From the NCBI RefSeq assembly GCF_905171765.1, contig NC_053392.1, forward strand, positions 408,250,565 through 408,314,564: DNA of 64,000 bases. The letters run 5' to 3'. Source of the stretch: Bufo bufo. Its lineage: Eukaryota; Chordata; Amphibia; Anura; Bufonidae. The stretch's first letter is position 1. Every line of letters begins with the position of its first letter. Made by a program: the position numbers and the translations under genes. Below are positions 1 to 11,331 of the stretch, in pieces. Below the pieces are notes generated by a model that saw only the letters and a program-made list of their open reading frames with translations, ran no database searches and was not told the DNA's origin.

Positions 1-1620
1 AAGAATCCACCAGGGCGACCTATTATTTCAGGTGTTTCCTCCCTCACATGTAACCTCTCAAAGTATGTGGATGTCTTGCTACTGAAATATGTTACCACAC
101 TACCCTCCTATTTAAGGCATTCAACAGCTTTGATAGAGGCTATTAAAGATATTGAGTGGTGGAACACTTACAATGGGTCACACTGGACGTGACTGCTCTG
201 TATTCTAATATTCCCCATACCAAGGAATTGAATGCATTAAGTGGTATTTGGATAATGACCCTCTATTACAGCAGGACAAGCAGTCTTTCTACATGACTGC
301 ATTAGATTTATACTGACACACAACATATTCACCTTTGAGGACTCCCTGTATCTGCAGATGAAGGAACCGCAATGGGGACGAAATTTGCGCCCAGTTTCGC
401 AAACCTTTTTATGGGCGTTTTGAGGATCAGTTCATCTATGGCTCTAGGTATTGGACTGACAACATTGTCTTCTATCGTAGATACATAGATGACCTGATCC
501 TCATATGGAATGGTGATGATGCCTTCGATTTCCTCCTTTTTGAGAGGAGTGAGGTCCACGAATTGGGGAATAAATCTGATAGGGACATCTAATCGTGTCA
601 AGATAGAATACCTTGATTTAGAACTGGAAGCCAGCGGGGAAGGTCATCATCACACGCACCTTTTTTTAAAAGGGTTGACTGCAATAGCTATTTAGACTAT
701 TCCAGCACCCACTATAAGAAATGGAAGGTGAATATTCCGTTTAGTCAGTTCAAAAGAGTCAGACGAAACTGTTCCCTTGATAAGGACTTCATTTGCCAAA
801 GCAAAACCATTCGTGATAGGTTTCTGAAGAAGGGCTATCCCCCAAAGATAGTCGAAGCTGCATATGAAAGAGCAAAGGGCCTATCCAAAGTCTGTGTCTA
901 ACTAAGAGCAAAAAAAACACATGCTGACAATGAACGCTTCTGTATGAATTTTCTGACGACATATGGGAACAATCATGACGCTATTAAAGATGTTTTGTCC
1001 AGACATTGGCACATATTAAAAAGGGATCCACACCTGAGACAAATGCTACCGGTCAGCCCAGACTAACTTTTAGGGAGGGGCACAAACCCTTAAGAGTGTC
1101 TTGGCCCCCAGTAGACTTAGACGCTTACCCTCACAGTGTGTGTAAGCCGACTGTGAGCAATCTAGTTTCAAGACCTTTGGGGAGTTATAAATGTAATTTT
1201 TCATGGTATTTGTGTTGTGGACCATTAACACTACATCATCCTTTCGTGAGCAAATCTACTGGAGATTCCTTTTTTATAAAAAACCATCTCAGCTGTGGCG
1301 CTCAGAATGTCATTTACCTGTTGGAATGCCCATGCGCCTACAGTATGTAGGTCGCACCATCAAACCCTACGGAATAGGCTTAACAAGCACAGATCTAATG
1401 TAAAAAAGAAATTTTTACATCACAGTATATCCCGCCATGCGAGGAACATCACGATGGGTGCTTGTTCCGGGTTTAAGGGTTCACACCCAGTCGTACAGGC
1501 AAAAGACAGCTGTCGTAATGCCATTCAGGACCCTTCGCAAACGTGAAATGTATGTGGATTTTTTAAACTCAGTTGTCTTCATCCAAAGGGCCTGAATGAG
1601 GCTTTCGAAATAAATTTTTA
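1..1620 (+). pseudogene. Penelope-like RT/GIY-YIG, 3' part, many frameshifts
   Basis: This corresponds to the reverse transcriptase and GIY-YIG part of the intact frame at 30821-33373, from before the template-binding region to the C-terminus. The RT catalytic YIDD region (about 481-500) and the GIY-YIG region (about 1310-1350) can be recognised, but numerous single-base insertions and deletions break the frame every 100-300 bases. Relative to the intact copy the errors are mostly homopolymer or near-homopolymer indels, which fits sequencing error better than selection-free decay. The product would be non-functional if the sequence is real. Confidence 0.9.
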
Positions 1621-3006
1621 GGGTTCACATGGACTATCGTCACTAATATTATAGATGTATTTATCATAGATTTTTTATATCATTAATATTGTTGTTTTAA
1701 ATCATGTTGATATTTATCTATTATATATATGAATATTGTTGTTTTAAATCATGTTCATAATTATCTATTTATATATATGAAATTTCTATCTTTATTATTT
1801 AATTATTTACTCTTTAGTCTGTAGTATCTACTGTTCATTATTTATTATTATTTTCTATTTAGTATGTCAGCTTTTTACCAATCATTGAATCATGTATACA
1901 GAGTCCCATATGGACAGATCCGATATCACCTATTCGATTTGATTTTATGGCGATTTTTTTGTGGAATCTTCTGTGTGATTAATAAATTTTCTATATATAT
2001 GTCAGATTTTAAATCTATATCCTAGATATTTGCTTTAGATCGCCCCTTCCTTTTGCATTCAAATTATTAATCACATTGGACTGCACCTTGGACTTTTGTC
2101 TTTATATTTATGCATTCATGTATTTATTTATTTATCCATTCATCCGTCTTAATCTTTCTGTTAATATTACTATCTTTAGTTGAGTATGGCGTCACATCTC
2201 TTCCCTTTGTAGCGCTGCCGATCATACCACGAAGGCAGCAGGACGCAGGATTCTTCAGTATACCGAGCCTCCTCCTAAGCCGGCTGCTTAGCGTCCTGTC
2301 ACCCAGCAACAAGCACTGCATCACAAGTCACATGATCGGAACTGCGATAATGTGACTCTGGTTGATGCCGCTCCTCCTCCCCAGCCATGGGCTGCATCTA
2401 GAAGCGATGCTTCTTTTTGTTAATGTTTCATAAATACACTCATGAATCAGCCTGTAAGCCCAAAGGGTCAGTTTGTTCATCTGTATACTTAATTGCTTTA
2501 TTTTATGTACCAATCACTTTGTTCCTAGTTTGGGATTTCTCTGAGGTGACGCCCACCCCCCCCTGACCTTGTTTGCATGTGACCATTTTTTGTGTATATA
2601 TATCCAGCATGTTTGTCCACTCTCTATGCAATATTCTTCACCTGATGAAGGGGACCCTTTCCCCGAAACGCGTTGTGTGATTGCAATAAAAACTCTTGAA
2701 GATTCATCGTCCGCCTCTGGTTGGTTCCTTGCGCTGAGGGATGCTCCTTCTCTTCATGTCATTTCAATCCTCGGTGTGGGCCTAGGCAGGCTTATCCGAG
2801 GACATCTACATCCGTGGCTGCATACCAACCTTCACATTGGGGATTAAAATTATCTCCCACATGTCTACAATAGCGTTGTGCCTATAATTGCGTAACCCTG
2901 CAAGGTGAGCCTCCCAAATTGGAATTTAATCCGAATTTTCAAACGTTTTTACCCTATGGTGCGCTCTCTTTTCTGTTTATACAGTAAACAACTTGCCTCT
3001 ATACAT
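1621..3006 (+). repeat. Penelope-like 3' noncoding region and pLTR (duplicate copy)
   Basis: AT-rich 3' untranslated region followed by the pseudo-LTR (about 2604-3006), which matches 34350-34755. The pLTR carries a hammerhead-like core, CTGATGA then a GGGG/CCCC stem then GAAAC, at about 2642-2680. The sequence just after 3006 repeats the target duplication and flank seen at 34756. Confidence 0.85.
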
Positions 3007-4666
3007 ATTAGGGTTTTAAAGGGCTCACCTATATGCTCCTTAGTTTGGGATCAAGCCAGTCGGTCCTTTATTTATAAGTTCCAGCTATCTGCAAATTCAT
3101 CCGTGACACATTGTTATACTAGCGCAATTGCTCGTTGTTGTATTTTTGATATTTCCCACTCTTTTGGGGTGTACCTTAAAAAAAAACAAAAAACAAAAAA
3201 CAGTGTTGGCTACCTCGTCCTCCTCCACGTCCGCTTCCACCTACACCGCTATGTCCACCGCCTCCTTAACCTTCTACTCCATATGGACTCCATAGATCAT
3301 AACTAAGAACAACATCGTTTGAAACGCGTAGATCGCGGGGATAAGTGGGTTCCAGTGTCACTGCCTCTGTATGCACCTGTATTTTGGTGATAAAAATAAA
3401 GACCGGGAATTTTTCACTACGTCCTTCTGGTGCCGGAGCTTTCTTTCAATTGTGCATCTACCTCCAGACTGGCTTGAGTCCGCCCCGTGCACCTTCACAC
3501 AGGATCGGAAGGTGAGCTGGCTGTAACTTTTTACTATACTCCATATGGACCTCTAACTCATAAATCAAGATTTTTTTTTTTTTATTTGTACGTCATTTCA
3601 CTAATTTGTCTGTTACATTCTCTGGTGAAATTCACTAATTTTTGGCTGTGATATACCACTGCTATACATAGTAGACAGGTAAACAAATGTCACTAATTTG
3701 TCTGTTACCTTGTTGGGTGACATTCACCCATTTTTGGCTGTGATAGACCCCTGCTCTACCTAGTAGACAGGTTAATAAATTTCACAAATTTTTCAGTTAC
3801 ATTCTTGGGTGACATTTCTCAATTTTTGCCGTGAATAAACCCTGCTCTGCATAGGTAACAGGGCCTAAATTTTTTTTTAAATCATCTGTTCCATTGGTGA
3901 GTGACATTAACCCATTTCTGGCAATGAAAAACCCCTGCTCTGCATAGGTGACAGAGACTTAAATTTCTAAAATTCATCTTTTATTGGCCTTTTCATTCGA
4001 TCCTTCTCTGTAAATTCTGTTTTTATTAAATTTAAACAGGAATAGGTAATAATTATTACAAACAGTGCAGTCAAAGGTTCTGTACGGCAATAAGTGATCC
4101 CAAATATACAAGAATAGGTCTATCTCGTAGATAATAACAGTGGGAACATGAATAAAAAATGCACAATACTTATGAGCTCATGTCAGAAATTATAGGGATA
4201 TAATATTTAGCAAATGTATTTGTTAAGTTAACCAAATTGAGATGGTACTTGTTCAAAACACGTCCAAAGCATCAGCTTTTCCAATGTTAAGACATTATTT
4301 CAAACAACTATCGTATCTTAAGGGGAGTCCAGCCTAGGAACAACCGAGGCCATTTTGACAGAACCAGACTGGAAGTTTTAAATATTACAAACAGTATAGT
4401 CAAAGGTTCTGTGCGGCAATAAGTGATCTCAAATGTATAGGAATAGGTCTATCTTGCAGATAATAACATTGGGAACATGAATAAAAATGCACAATATTTG
4501 TGAGCTCAAGTCAGAAATTATAGGGATCTAATATATAGCAAATGTATTTGTCAAGTTAACCAAATTGAGATGGCATTTGTTCAAAACATGTCCAAAGTAT
4601 CAGAATCTCCAATAATAAGACATTATTTCAAACAACTACCATATCTTAAGGGGAGTCCGGCCTAGG
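3007..4666. repeat. Duplicate of hAT tail and L1 3' end
   Basis: Copy of 34756-36418. It holds the hAT tail repeats, the 248 bp second pLTR insert with its tactccatatggac target duplication (about 3288 and 3538), and the 3' end of the minus-strand L1 with its two tandem ~310 bp 3' UTR units. No gene of its own. Confidence 0.85.
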
Positions 4667-4679
4667 NNNNNNNNNNNNN
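4667..4679. other. Assembly gap (13 N)
   Basis: A run of 13 undetermined bases. Sequence to the left matches 36418; sequence to the right does not continue that match, so the join is not supported by homology within the window. Confidence 1.
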
Positions 4680-5349
4680 AATCAATTTAAAGTGACATAA
4701 AACACATTTGAAGAGAAGCAGTAAAGGGCAGATCCAGTGACTTACCGGTCATGTCTCCACTTTCCTTTTCTTTTCCATTTGGTCCAGACCATCATGGCCA
4801 GACATCTTTGGGGTCAGGGTTGTACAGCCCTCTCTGCCACAGTAGTATTACTATATAGTGCATGGTAGATGTGGGACTGTGAAAATTCTGCAAATTTATA
4901 CAAACCCCAGATCAGCCCCTAAATTTATTGAGGCCACTCTCATTCTGCTGCTACTCCCAATACTGTTCCCACTGGCCATGTGCACAAACACTATACTGTC
5001 AGAAATAACAGTGTCATAAAGATAGTCCTCCAGTAATTGTTCTACCAGATTGCCCTAATTATTAATAGTGCCCCCAACAGTGATAATACTCCCCAAGAGT
5101 GACCCCATTAGTAGCAATGCCTTCCATAATTTGCCCAATAATAATGCCCCTAAAGTATCCCCGGTAGTAATAATATAACCATAGTGCCCCCAGTATTTTT
5201 AACCCCCCCCCCCCACCTGCAATGCCCCCTGTAATTCTAATTCTCCCCTGCAGTTATAACTCCCCTGTAGTGCCAATATATAATGCCCCCCCCCCCCCCA
5301 TATTTCCAGTATATAATGCTCTTGCTTCCCTCCATAGTGGCAGTATATA
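4680..5349. repeat. Degenerate 'gcccccagtatataatg' repeat
   Basis: No gene seen. From about 5050 the sequence becomes a loose series of 20-40 base units around tagtgcccccagtatataatgc, with C-runs at 5197-5214 and 5284-5299. The same repeat continues at 6690-6925, 8478-8606 and 11332-11400, so it is one ancestral tract split by Tc1-like insertions. Confidence 0.7.
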
Positions 5350-6570
5350 CACTCACCTAAAGAATTATTACGAACACCATACTAATACGGTGTTGGACCC
5401 CCTTTTGCCTTCAGAACTGCCTTAATTCTACGTGGCATTGATTCAACAAGGTGCTGATAGCATTCTTTAGAAATGTTGGCCCATATTGATAGGATAGCAT
5501 CTTGCAGTTGATGGAGATTTGAGGGATGCACATCCGGGGCACGAAGCTCCCGTTCCACCACATCCCAAAGATGCTCTATTGGGTTGAGATCTGGTGACTG
5601 TGGGGGCCATTTTAGTACAGTGAACTCATTGTCATGTTCAAGAAACCAATTTGAAATGATTCGAGCTTTGTGACATGGTGCATTATCCTGCTGGAAGTAG
5701 CCATCAGAGGATGGGTACATGGTGGTCATGAAGGGATGGACATGGTCAGAAACAATGCTCAGGTAGCCCGTGGCATTTAAACGATGCCCAATTGACACTA
5801 AGGGGCCTAAAGTGTGCCCAGAAAGCATCCCCCAAACCATTACACCACCACCACCAGCCTGCACAGTGGTAACAAGGCATGATGGATACATGTTCTCATT
5901 CGGTTTACGCCAAATTCGGACTCTACCATTTGAATGTCTCAACAGAAATCGAGAATCATCAGACCAGGCAACATTTTTCCAGTCTTCAACAGTCCAATTT
6001 TGGTGAGCTCGTGCAAATTGTAGCCTCTTTTTCCTATTTGTAGTGGAGATGAGTGGTACCCGGTGGGGTCTTCTGCTGTTGTAGCCCATCCGCCTCAAGG
6101 TTGTGCGTGTTGTGGCTTCACAAATGCTTTGCTGCATACCTCAGTTGTAACGCGTGGTTATTTCAGTCAACGTTGCTCTTCTATCAGCTTGAATCAGTCG
6201 GCCCATTCTCCTCTGACCTCTAGCATCCACAAGGCATTTTTGCCCACAGGACTGCCGCATACTGGATGTTTTTCCCTTTTCACACCATTCTTTGTAAACC
6301 CTAGAAATGGTTGTGCGTGAAAATCCCAGTAACTGAGCAGATTGTGAAATACTCAGACCGGCCCGTCTGGCACCAACAACCATGCCACGCTCAAAATTGC
6401 TTAAATCACCTTTCTTTCCCATTCTGACATTCAGTTTGGAGTTCAGGAGATTGTCTTCACCAGGACCACCCCCCTAAATGCATTGAAGCAACTGCCATGT
6501 GATTGGTTGACTAGATAATTTTATTAATGAGAAATAGAACAGGTGTTCCTAATAATTCTTTAGGTGAGTG
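5350..6570 (-). mobile_element. Tc1-like element A, short TIRs
   Basis: A 1221 bp element flanked on both sides by TA within tatata. The terminal inverted repeats begin cactcacctaaagaatt and are about 29 bp with one mismatch, much shorter than the ~200 bp repeats of the other Tc1-like elements here. It encodes a transposase on the minus strand. It inserted into the tataatgccccc repeat. Confidence 0.93.
5382..6422 (-). pseudogene. Tc1-like DD34E transposase, single nonsense codon
   Basis: Read from 6422 down to 5382 this is one frame of about 346 codons, the usual length for Tc1 transposases, interrupted by a single TGA at 6141-6143. The N-terminal part (residues 1-93) is a paired-like helix-turn-helix region (LSNFERGMVVGARRAG). 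The C-terminal part carries the catalytic residues: D in WSDDSRF, D in FQQDNAPCH and E in [11 protein letters not shown]. The TGA probably arose from CGA by CpG transition. Transposase binds the TIRs and cuts and pastes the element into TA sites. It is the least damaged of the inactive Tc1 copies on this side of the window. Confidence 0.92.
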
Positions 6571-6647
6571 TATATACAGTATATTTAAAGAAAATTTCAC
6601 TTTTATCCTGCTGGAGTGCCGTCCATTTTCTGGATTCATATACAGTG

Positions 6648-6686
<39 letters not shown>

Positions 6687-6925
6687 CTACCCTTGTAGTG
6701 CCAGTAGATAATTCCCCTGTAGTACCAGTATATAATGCTCCTCCATGCCCGTTGTAGTGCCAATATATATATATATATATATATATATAATGCCCCCTGC
6801 AGTGCTTCCTCAAGTACTAGTATATAATGCCCCCTCTGTAGTGCCAGGTATATATAATACATCCTCCCTTCCTTGGTGCTCCCAATATATAATGCTCCCC
6901 CTCCCCTTCCGTGGTGTTCCTAGTA
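6571..6925. repeat. TA microsatellites and gcccc repeat
   Basis: Continuation of the degenerate tataatgccccc tract, with pure TA runs at about 6651-6682 and 6763-6790. Open frames here encode only YI repeats and are not genes. 8478-8606 between elements B and C is the same material. Confidence 0.8.
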
Positions 6926-8477
6926 GAGTCCTGATCAAAAATTTAAGACCACTTGAAAAATGGCAAAAAATCATATTTAGCATGGCTGGATCTTAACAAG
7001 GTTCCAAGTAGATCTTCAACATGCAACAAGAAGAAATGGGAGTGAGACAAAAAAAAATTTGAGCATTCAATTTAATGAAAACAACGAATAAACTGAAACA
7101 GGCTGTTTTTCAGCTGATCAAAAGTTTATGACCACACCTCCAAAAAAAAACTAAACCCCTCCAAAACAGAAATCCAACTTCCAAACATGAACTCAGTAAT
7201 GAGTAGCTCTGCCGTTATTGTTTATCACTTAAAAAAAAAAATTCGGCATGCTTGATGCAAGCAATTTCTTGAGGTGAGTGGGAAACTTTCTCCAAGTGGT
7301 GAAGACGGCCGCACAAAGGCCATTTACTGTCTGGAACTGTTGTCCATGTTTGTAAACTTCCCTTGCCATCCATCCCCAAAGGTTCTCAATTGGATTTAGA
7401 TCAGGGAAACACGCAGGATGGGCCAAAAGAGTGATGTTATTCTCCTGGAAGAAGTCCCTTGTCCTGCGGGCATTGTGTACTGTAGCGTTGTCCTGTTGAA
7501 AAACCCAGTCATTACCACACAGAAAAGGGCCCTCAGTCATGAGGAATGCTCTCTGCAAAATCAGGACATAGCCAGTGGCCGTTTGACGCCCCTGCACTTC
7601 CTGAAACTCCATTGTTCCACTGAAGGAAAAAGCACCCCAGACCATTATGGCGCCCCCTCCACTGTGGCGTGTAGAAAACATCTCGGGTGGGATCTGCTTG
7701 TCATGCCAGTAACGTTGGAAACCATCAGGACCATCAAGGTTAAATTTTTTCTCATCAGAGAATAAAACTTTCTTCCACCTTTGAATGTCCCATGTTTGGT
7801 GCTCTCTTGCAAAGTCCAAACAAGCAGTTCTGTGGCATTCAAGGAGACGAGGTCTTTGAAGACTTTTTTTTTTTTGAAGCCCTTCAGTCTCAGATGCCGT
7901 CTGATGGTTATGGGGCTGCAGTCAGGACCAGTAAGGGCCTTAATTTGGGTCGAGGATCGTCCAGTGTCTTGACGGACAGCCAATTGGATCCTCCGGCTCA
8001 GTGCTGATGAATTTTTTTTGGGTCTTCCACTTGACTTTTTTGGTCCATAACCCTCAGGATCATTAAAGAAATTCCAAATAACTGTCTTACTTCGTCCACC
8101 TCAGCAGCGATGGCGCGCTGTGAGAGACTCTACTTATGCAGTTCAACAACCCGACCACGTTCAAAAAGGGAGAGTTTTTTTTGCCTTTGCCATCACAACG
8201 TGTGACTACCTGACAGAAAATGACAATGAATCCACATCTTTGCACAGATTTGTCCTTTTAAAGGCATGTGGTCCTAAACTTTTGATCAGCTGAAAAACAG
8301 CCTGTTTCAGTTTAATCGTTATTTTCAATTAATTGAATGCTCAAAAAATGTTTTGTCGCATCCTCATTTCTTCTTTTTGCATGTTGAAGCTCTACTTGGA
8401 ACCTTGTTAAGATCCAACAATGTAAAATATGATTTTTTGCCATTTTTCAAGTGGTCTTAAACTTTTGATCAGGACTG
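6926..8477 (-). mobile_element. Tc1-like element B, copy 1
   Basis: 1552 bp between TA dinucleotides (6924-6925 and 8478-8479). The TIRs read agtcctgatcaaaa and extend inwards ~200 bp with a second internal direct repeat (agctgatcaaaagttt), an IR/DR layout. The same family is present at 52764-54268. Confidence 0.92.
7229..8193 (-). pseudogene. Tc1-like transposase of element B, frameshifted
   Basis: The start codon is at 8193 (MAKAK...). An extra A in the run just after it shifts the frame, and further indels separate the part covering 7983-7645 from that covering 7819-7229. Recognisable parts are the helix-turn-helix region, FSDEKKF with the first catalytic [10 protein letters not shown] with the second and [11 protein letters not shown] with the E. 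The C-terminus after the catalytic core is also degraded (TTTTTTTT run at 7231-7239). Compare the better preserved copy at 52980-53984. Confidence 0.88.
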
Positions 8478-8606
8478 TAGATAATGACCCCGTCTGTAGT
8501 GTTAGGATTATATAATGCACCCCTTCCTTAGTGCCCCCAGTATATAATGCTCTCTCCTTCCTTAGTGCCCTCAGTATATAGTGCCCCCTCTGTAATGCTA
8601 CAAATA

Positions 8607-10018
8607 CAAACCGGATTCCAAAAAAAGTTGGGACACTAAACAAATTGTGAATAAAAACTGAATGCAATGATGTGGAGATGGCAAATGTCAATATTTTATT
8701 TGTAATAGAACGTAGATGACAGATCAAACGTTTAATCCGAGTAAATGTATAATTTTAAAGGAAAAATACGTTGATTCCAATTTTCACGGTGTCAACAAAT
8801 CCCCAAAAAGTTGGGACAAGTAGCAATAAGAGGCTGGAAAAAGTAAATTTGAGCATAACGAAGAGCTGGAAGACCAATTAACACTAATTAGGTCAATTGG
8901 CAACATGATTGGGTATAAAAAGAGCTTCTCAGAGTGGCAGTGTCTCTCAGAAGCCAAGATGGGTAGAGGATCACCAATTCCCACAATGTTGCGCAGAAAG
9001 ATAGTGGAGCAATATCAGAAAGGTGTTACCCAGCGAAAAATTGCAAAGACTTTGCATCTATCATCATCAACTGTGCATAACATCATCCGAAGATTCAGAG
9101 AATCTGGAACAATCTCTGTGCGTAAGGGTCAAGGCCGTAAAACCATACTAGATGCCCGTGATCTCCGGGCCCTTAAACGACACTGCACCACAAACAGGAA
9201 TGCTACTGTAAAGGAAATCACAGAATGGGCTCAGGAATACTTCCAGAAACCATTGTCAGTGAACACAATCCACCGTGCCATCCGCTGTTGCCAGCTGAAA
9301 CTCTACAGTGCAAAGAAGAAGCCATTTCTAAGCAAGATCCACAAGCTCAGGCGTTTTCACTTGGCCAGGGATCATTTAAAATGGAGTGTGGCAAAATGGA
9401 AGACTGTTCTGTGGTCAGACGAGTCACGATTCGAAGTTCTTTTTGGAAATCTGGGACGCCATGTCATCCGTACCAAAGAGGACAAGGACAACCCAAGTTG
9501 ATATCAACGCTCAGTTCAGAAGCCTGCATCTCTGATGGTATGGGGTTGCATGAGTGCGTGTGGCATGGGCAGCTTGCATGTCTGGAAAGGCACCATCAAT
9601 GCAGAAAAATATATTCAGGTTCTAGAACAACATATGCTCCCATCCAGACGTCATCTCTTTCAGGGAAGACCCTGCATTTTTCAACAAGATAATGCCAGAC
9701 CACATTCTGCATCAATCACAACATCATGGCTGCGTAGGAGAAGGATCCGGGTACTGAAATGGCCAGTCTGCAGTCCAGATATTTCACCTATAGAGAACAT
9801 TTGGCTCATCATAAAGAGGAAGGTGCAACAAAGAAGGCCCAAGACGATTGAACAGTTAGAGGCCTGTATTAGACAAGAATGGGAGAGCATTCCTATTTCT
9901 AAACTTGAGAAACTGGTCTCCTTGGTCCCCAGACGTCTGTTGAGTGTTGTAAGAAGAAGGGGAGATGCCACACAGTGGTGAAAATGGCCTTGTCCCAACT
10001 TTTTGGGGATTTGTTGAC
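8607..10018 (+). mobile_element. Tc1-like element C, right end missing
   Basis: The left TIR begins caaaccggattccaaa after a TA at 8605-8606 and matches the complete sister copy at 42759-44349. The right ~183 bp, including the whole outer TIR, are gone: the sequence breaks off after ttgttgaca (about 10018) and continues directly into element D. It cannot be mobilised by its own ends. Confidence 0.9.
8959..9981 (+). pseudogene. Tc1-like transposase, one nonsense codon
   Basis: Starts MGRGSPIPT and runs about 340 codons to TGA at 9979-9981, in one frame except for a TGA at 9499-9501 where the sister copy has TGT (Cys). Helix-turn-helix residues 1-110; catalytic D in LWSDESRF, D in FQQDNARPH and E in SPDISPIENIW are all present. 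The 18 codons upstream of 8959 are also open but are leader sequence, since the family start is MGRGSP. Relative to the copy at 43110 it has only a few substitutions. Confidence 0.9.
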
Positions 10019-11329
10019 AAAATTTTTTAACCCATGGAGGTCTGGATTTGGAGTCACACTCAAAATTAAAGTGGAAAAGCACACTACAGGCTGATCCAAC
10101 TTTGATGTAATGTCCTTAAAACAAGTCAAAATGAGGCTCAGTAGTGTGTGTGGCCTCCACGTGCCTGTATGACCTCCCTACAACGCCTGTGCATGCTCCT
10201 GATAAGGTGGTGGACGGTCTCCTGAGAGATCTCCTCCCAGAACTGGACTAAAGCATCTGCCAACTCCTGGACTGTGGTGCAACGTGACGTTGGTGGATAG
10301 AGCGAGACATGATGTCCCAGATGTGCTCAATTGGATTCAGGTCCGGGGAACGGGCGGGCCAGTCCATAGCATCAATGCCTTCGTCTTGCAGGAACTGCTG
10401 ACACTCTCCAGCCACATGAGGTCTAGCATTGTCTTGCATTAGGAGGAACCCAGGGCCAACCGCACCAGCATATGGTCTCACAAGGGGTCTGAGGATCTCA
10501 TCTCGGTACCTAATGGCAGTCAGGCTACCTCTGGCGAGCACATGGAGGGCTGTGCGGCCCTCCAAAGAAATGCCACCCCACACCATTACTGACCCAATGC
10601 CAAACTGGTCATGCTAGAGGATGTTGCAGGAAGCAGAACGTTCTCCACGGCGTCTCCAGACTCTGTCACGTAAGCACAACCCCCACCTGTGGACGTCGGG
10701 CCCTCATATCACCTTCATGGAGTCTGTTTCTGACCGTTTGAGCAGACACAGGCACATTTGTGGCCTGCTGGAGGTCATTTTGCAGAGCTCTGGCAGTGCT
10801 CTTCCTGTTCCTCCTGAGGCGGAGGTAGCGGTCCTGCTGCTGGGTTGTTGCCCTCCTACGGCCTCCTCCACGTCTACTGATGTACTGGCCTGTCTCCTGG
10901 TAGCGCCTCCATGCTCTGGACACTACGCTGACAGACACAGCAAACCTTCTTGCCACAGCTCGCATTGATGTCCCATCCTGGATAAGCTGCACTACCTGAG
11001 CCACTTGTGTGGGTTGTAGACTCCGTCTCATGCTACCACTAGAGTGAAAGCACCGCCAGCATTCAAAAGTGACCAAAACATCAGCCAGGAAGCATGGGAA
11101 CTGAGAAGTGGTCTGTGGTCACCACCTGCAGAACCACTCCTTTATTGGGGGTGTCTTGCTAATTGCCTATAATTTCCACCTGTTGTCTATCCCATTTGCA
11201 CAACAGCATGTGAAATTGATTGTCACTCAGTGTTGCTTCCTAAAGTGGACAGTTTGATTTCACAGAAGTGTGATTGACTTGGAGTTACATTGTGTTGTTT
11301 AAGTGTTCCCTTTATTTTTTTGAGCAGTG
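10019..11329 (-). mobile_element. Tc1-like element D, copy 1, left end missing
   Basis: The right TIR ends ...tttttttgagcagtg at 11329, before TA. The left end is truncated: about 145 bp present in the complete copy 26243-27847 are missing, and the element is joined directly to truncated element C at about 10018/10019. The outer TA sites of C and D remain, so a single deletion of roughly 330 bp removed the facing ends of two neighbouring elements. Confidence 0.88.
10138..11031 (-). pseudogene. Tc1-like transposase of element D, internal deletion
   Basis: Begins MRRSLQPTQ at 11031 and ends GGHTHY then TGA at 10138-10140. Helix-turn-helix region intact. Compared with 26565-27590 it lacks a 122 bp stretch (26932-27053 in that copy), which removes the region with the first catalytic Asp and shifts the frame near 10675. 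The second D (LMQDNARPH) and the E ([11 protein letters not shown]) remain. Unlike the other copy it has no nonsense codon at residue 24 and keeps the proper C-terminus. Confidence 0.88.
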
Positions 11330-11331
11330 TA

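Larger units (their letters stand above)
1..4666. repeat. Duplicate of 31757-36418, ending at gap
   Basis: The block matches 31757-36418 end to end (4666 against 4662 bases). It includes not only the Penelope-like element but also sequence beyond that element's target duplication, so it is a copy of the locus and not a second insertion. Differences are mostly one-base indels and are concentrated in the first ~1650 bases; from about 2050 on the two copies are almost identical. This looks like an unpolished read end or redundant contig placed next to a gap. A recent segmental duplication is possible but less likely. Confidence 0.93.

Noticed and set aside
1..1620. Independent second Penelope insertion
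   Set aside because: It shares the flanks of the other copy beyond the target duplication, so it is a duplicate of the same locus.
2110..2355. 81-codon frame also seen at 33857 and, reversed, at 25884
   Set aside because: It lies in the Penelope 3' noncoding region and recurs only because that region is repeated. No coding signature and both strands are open.
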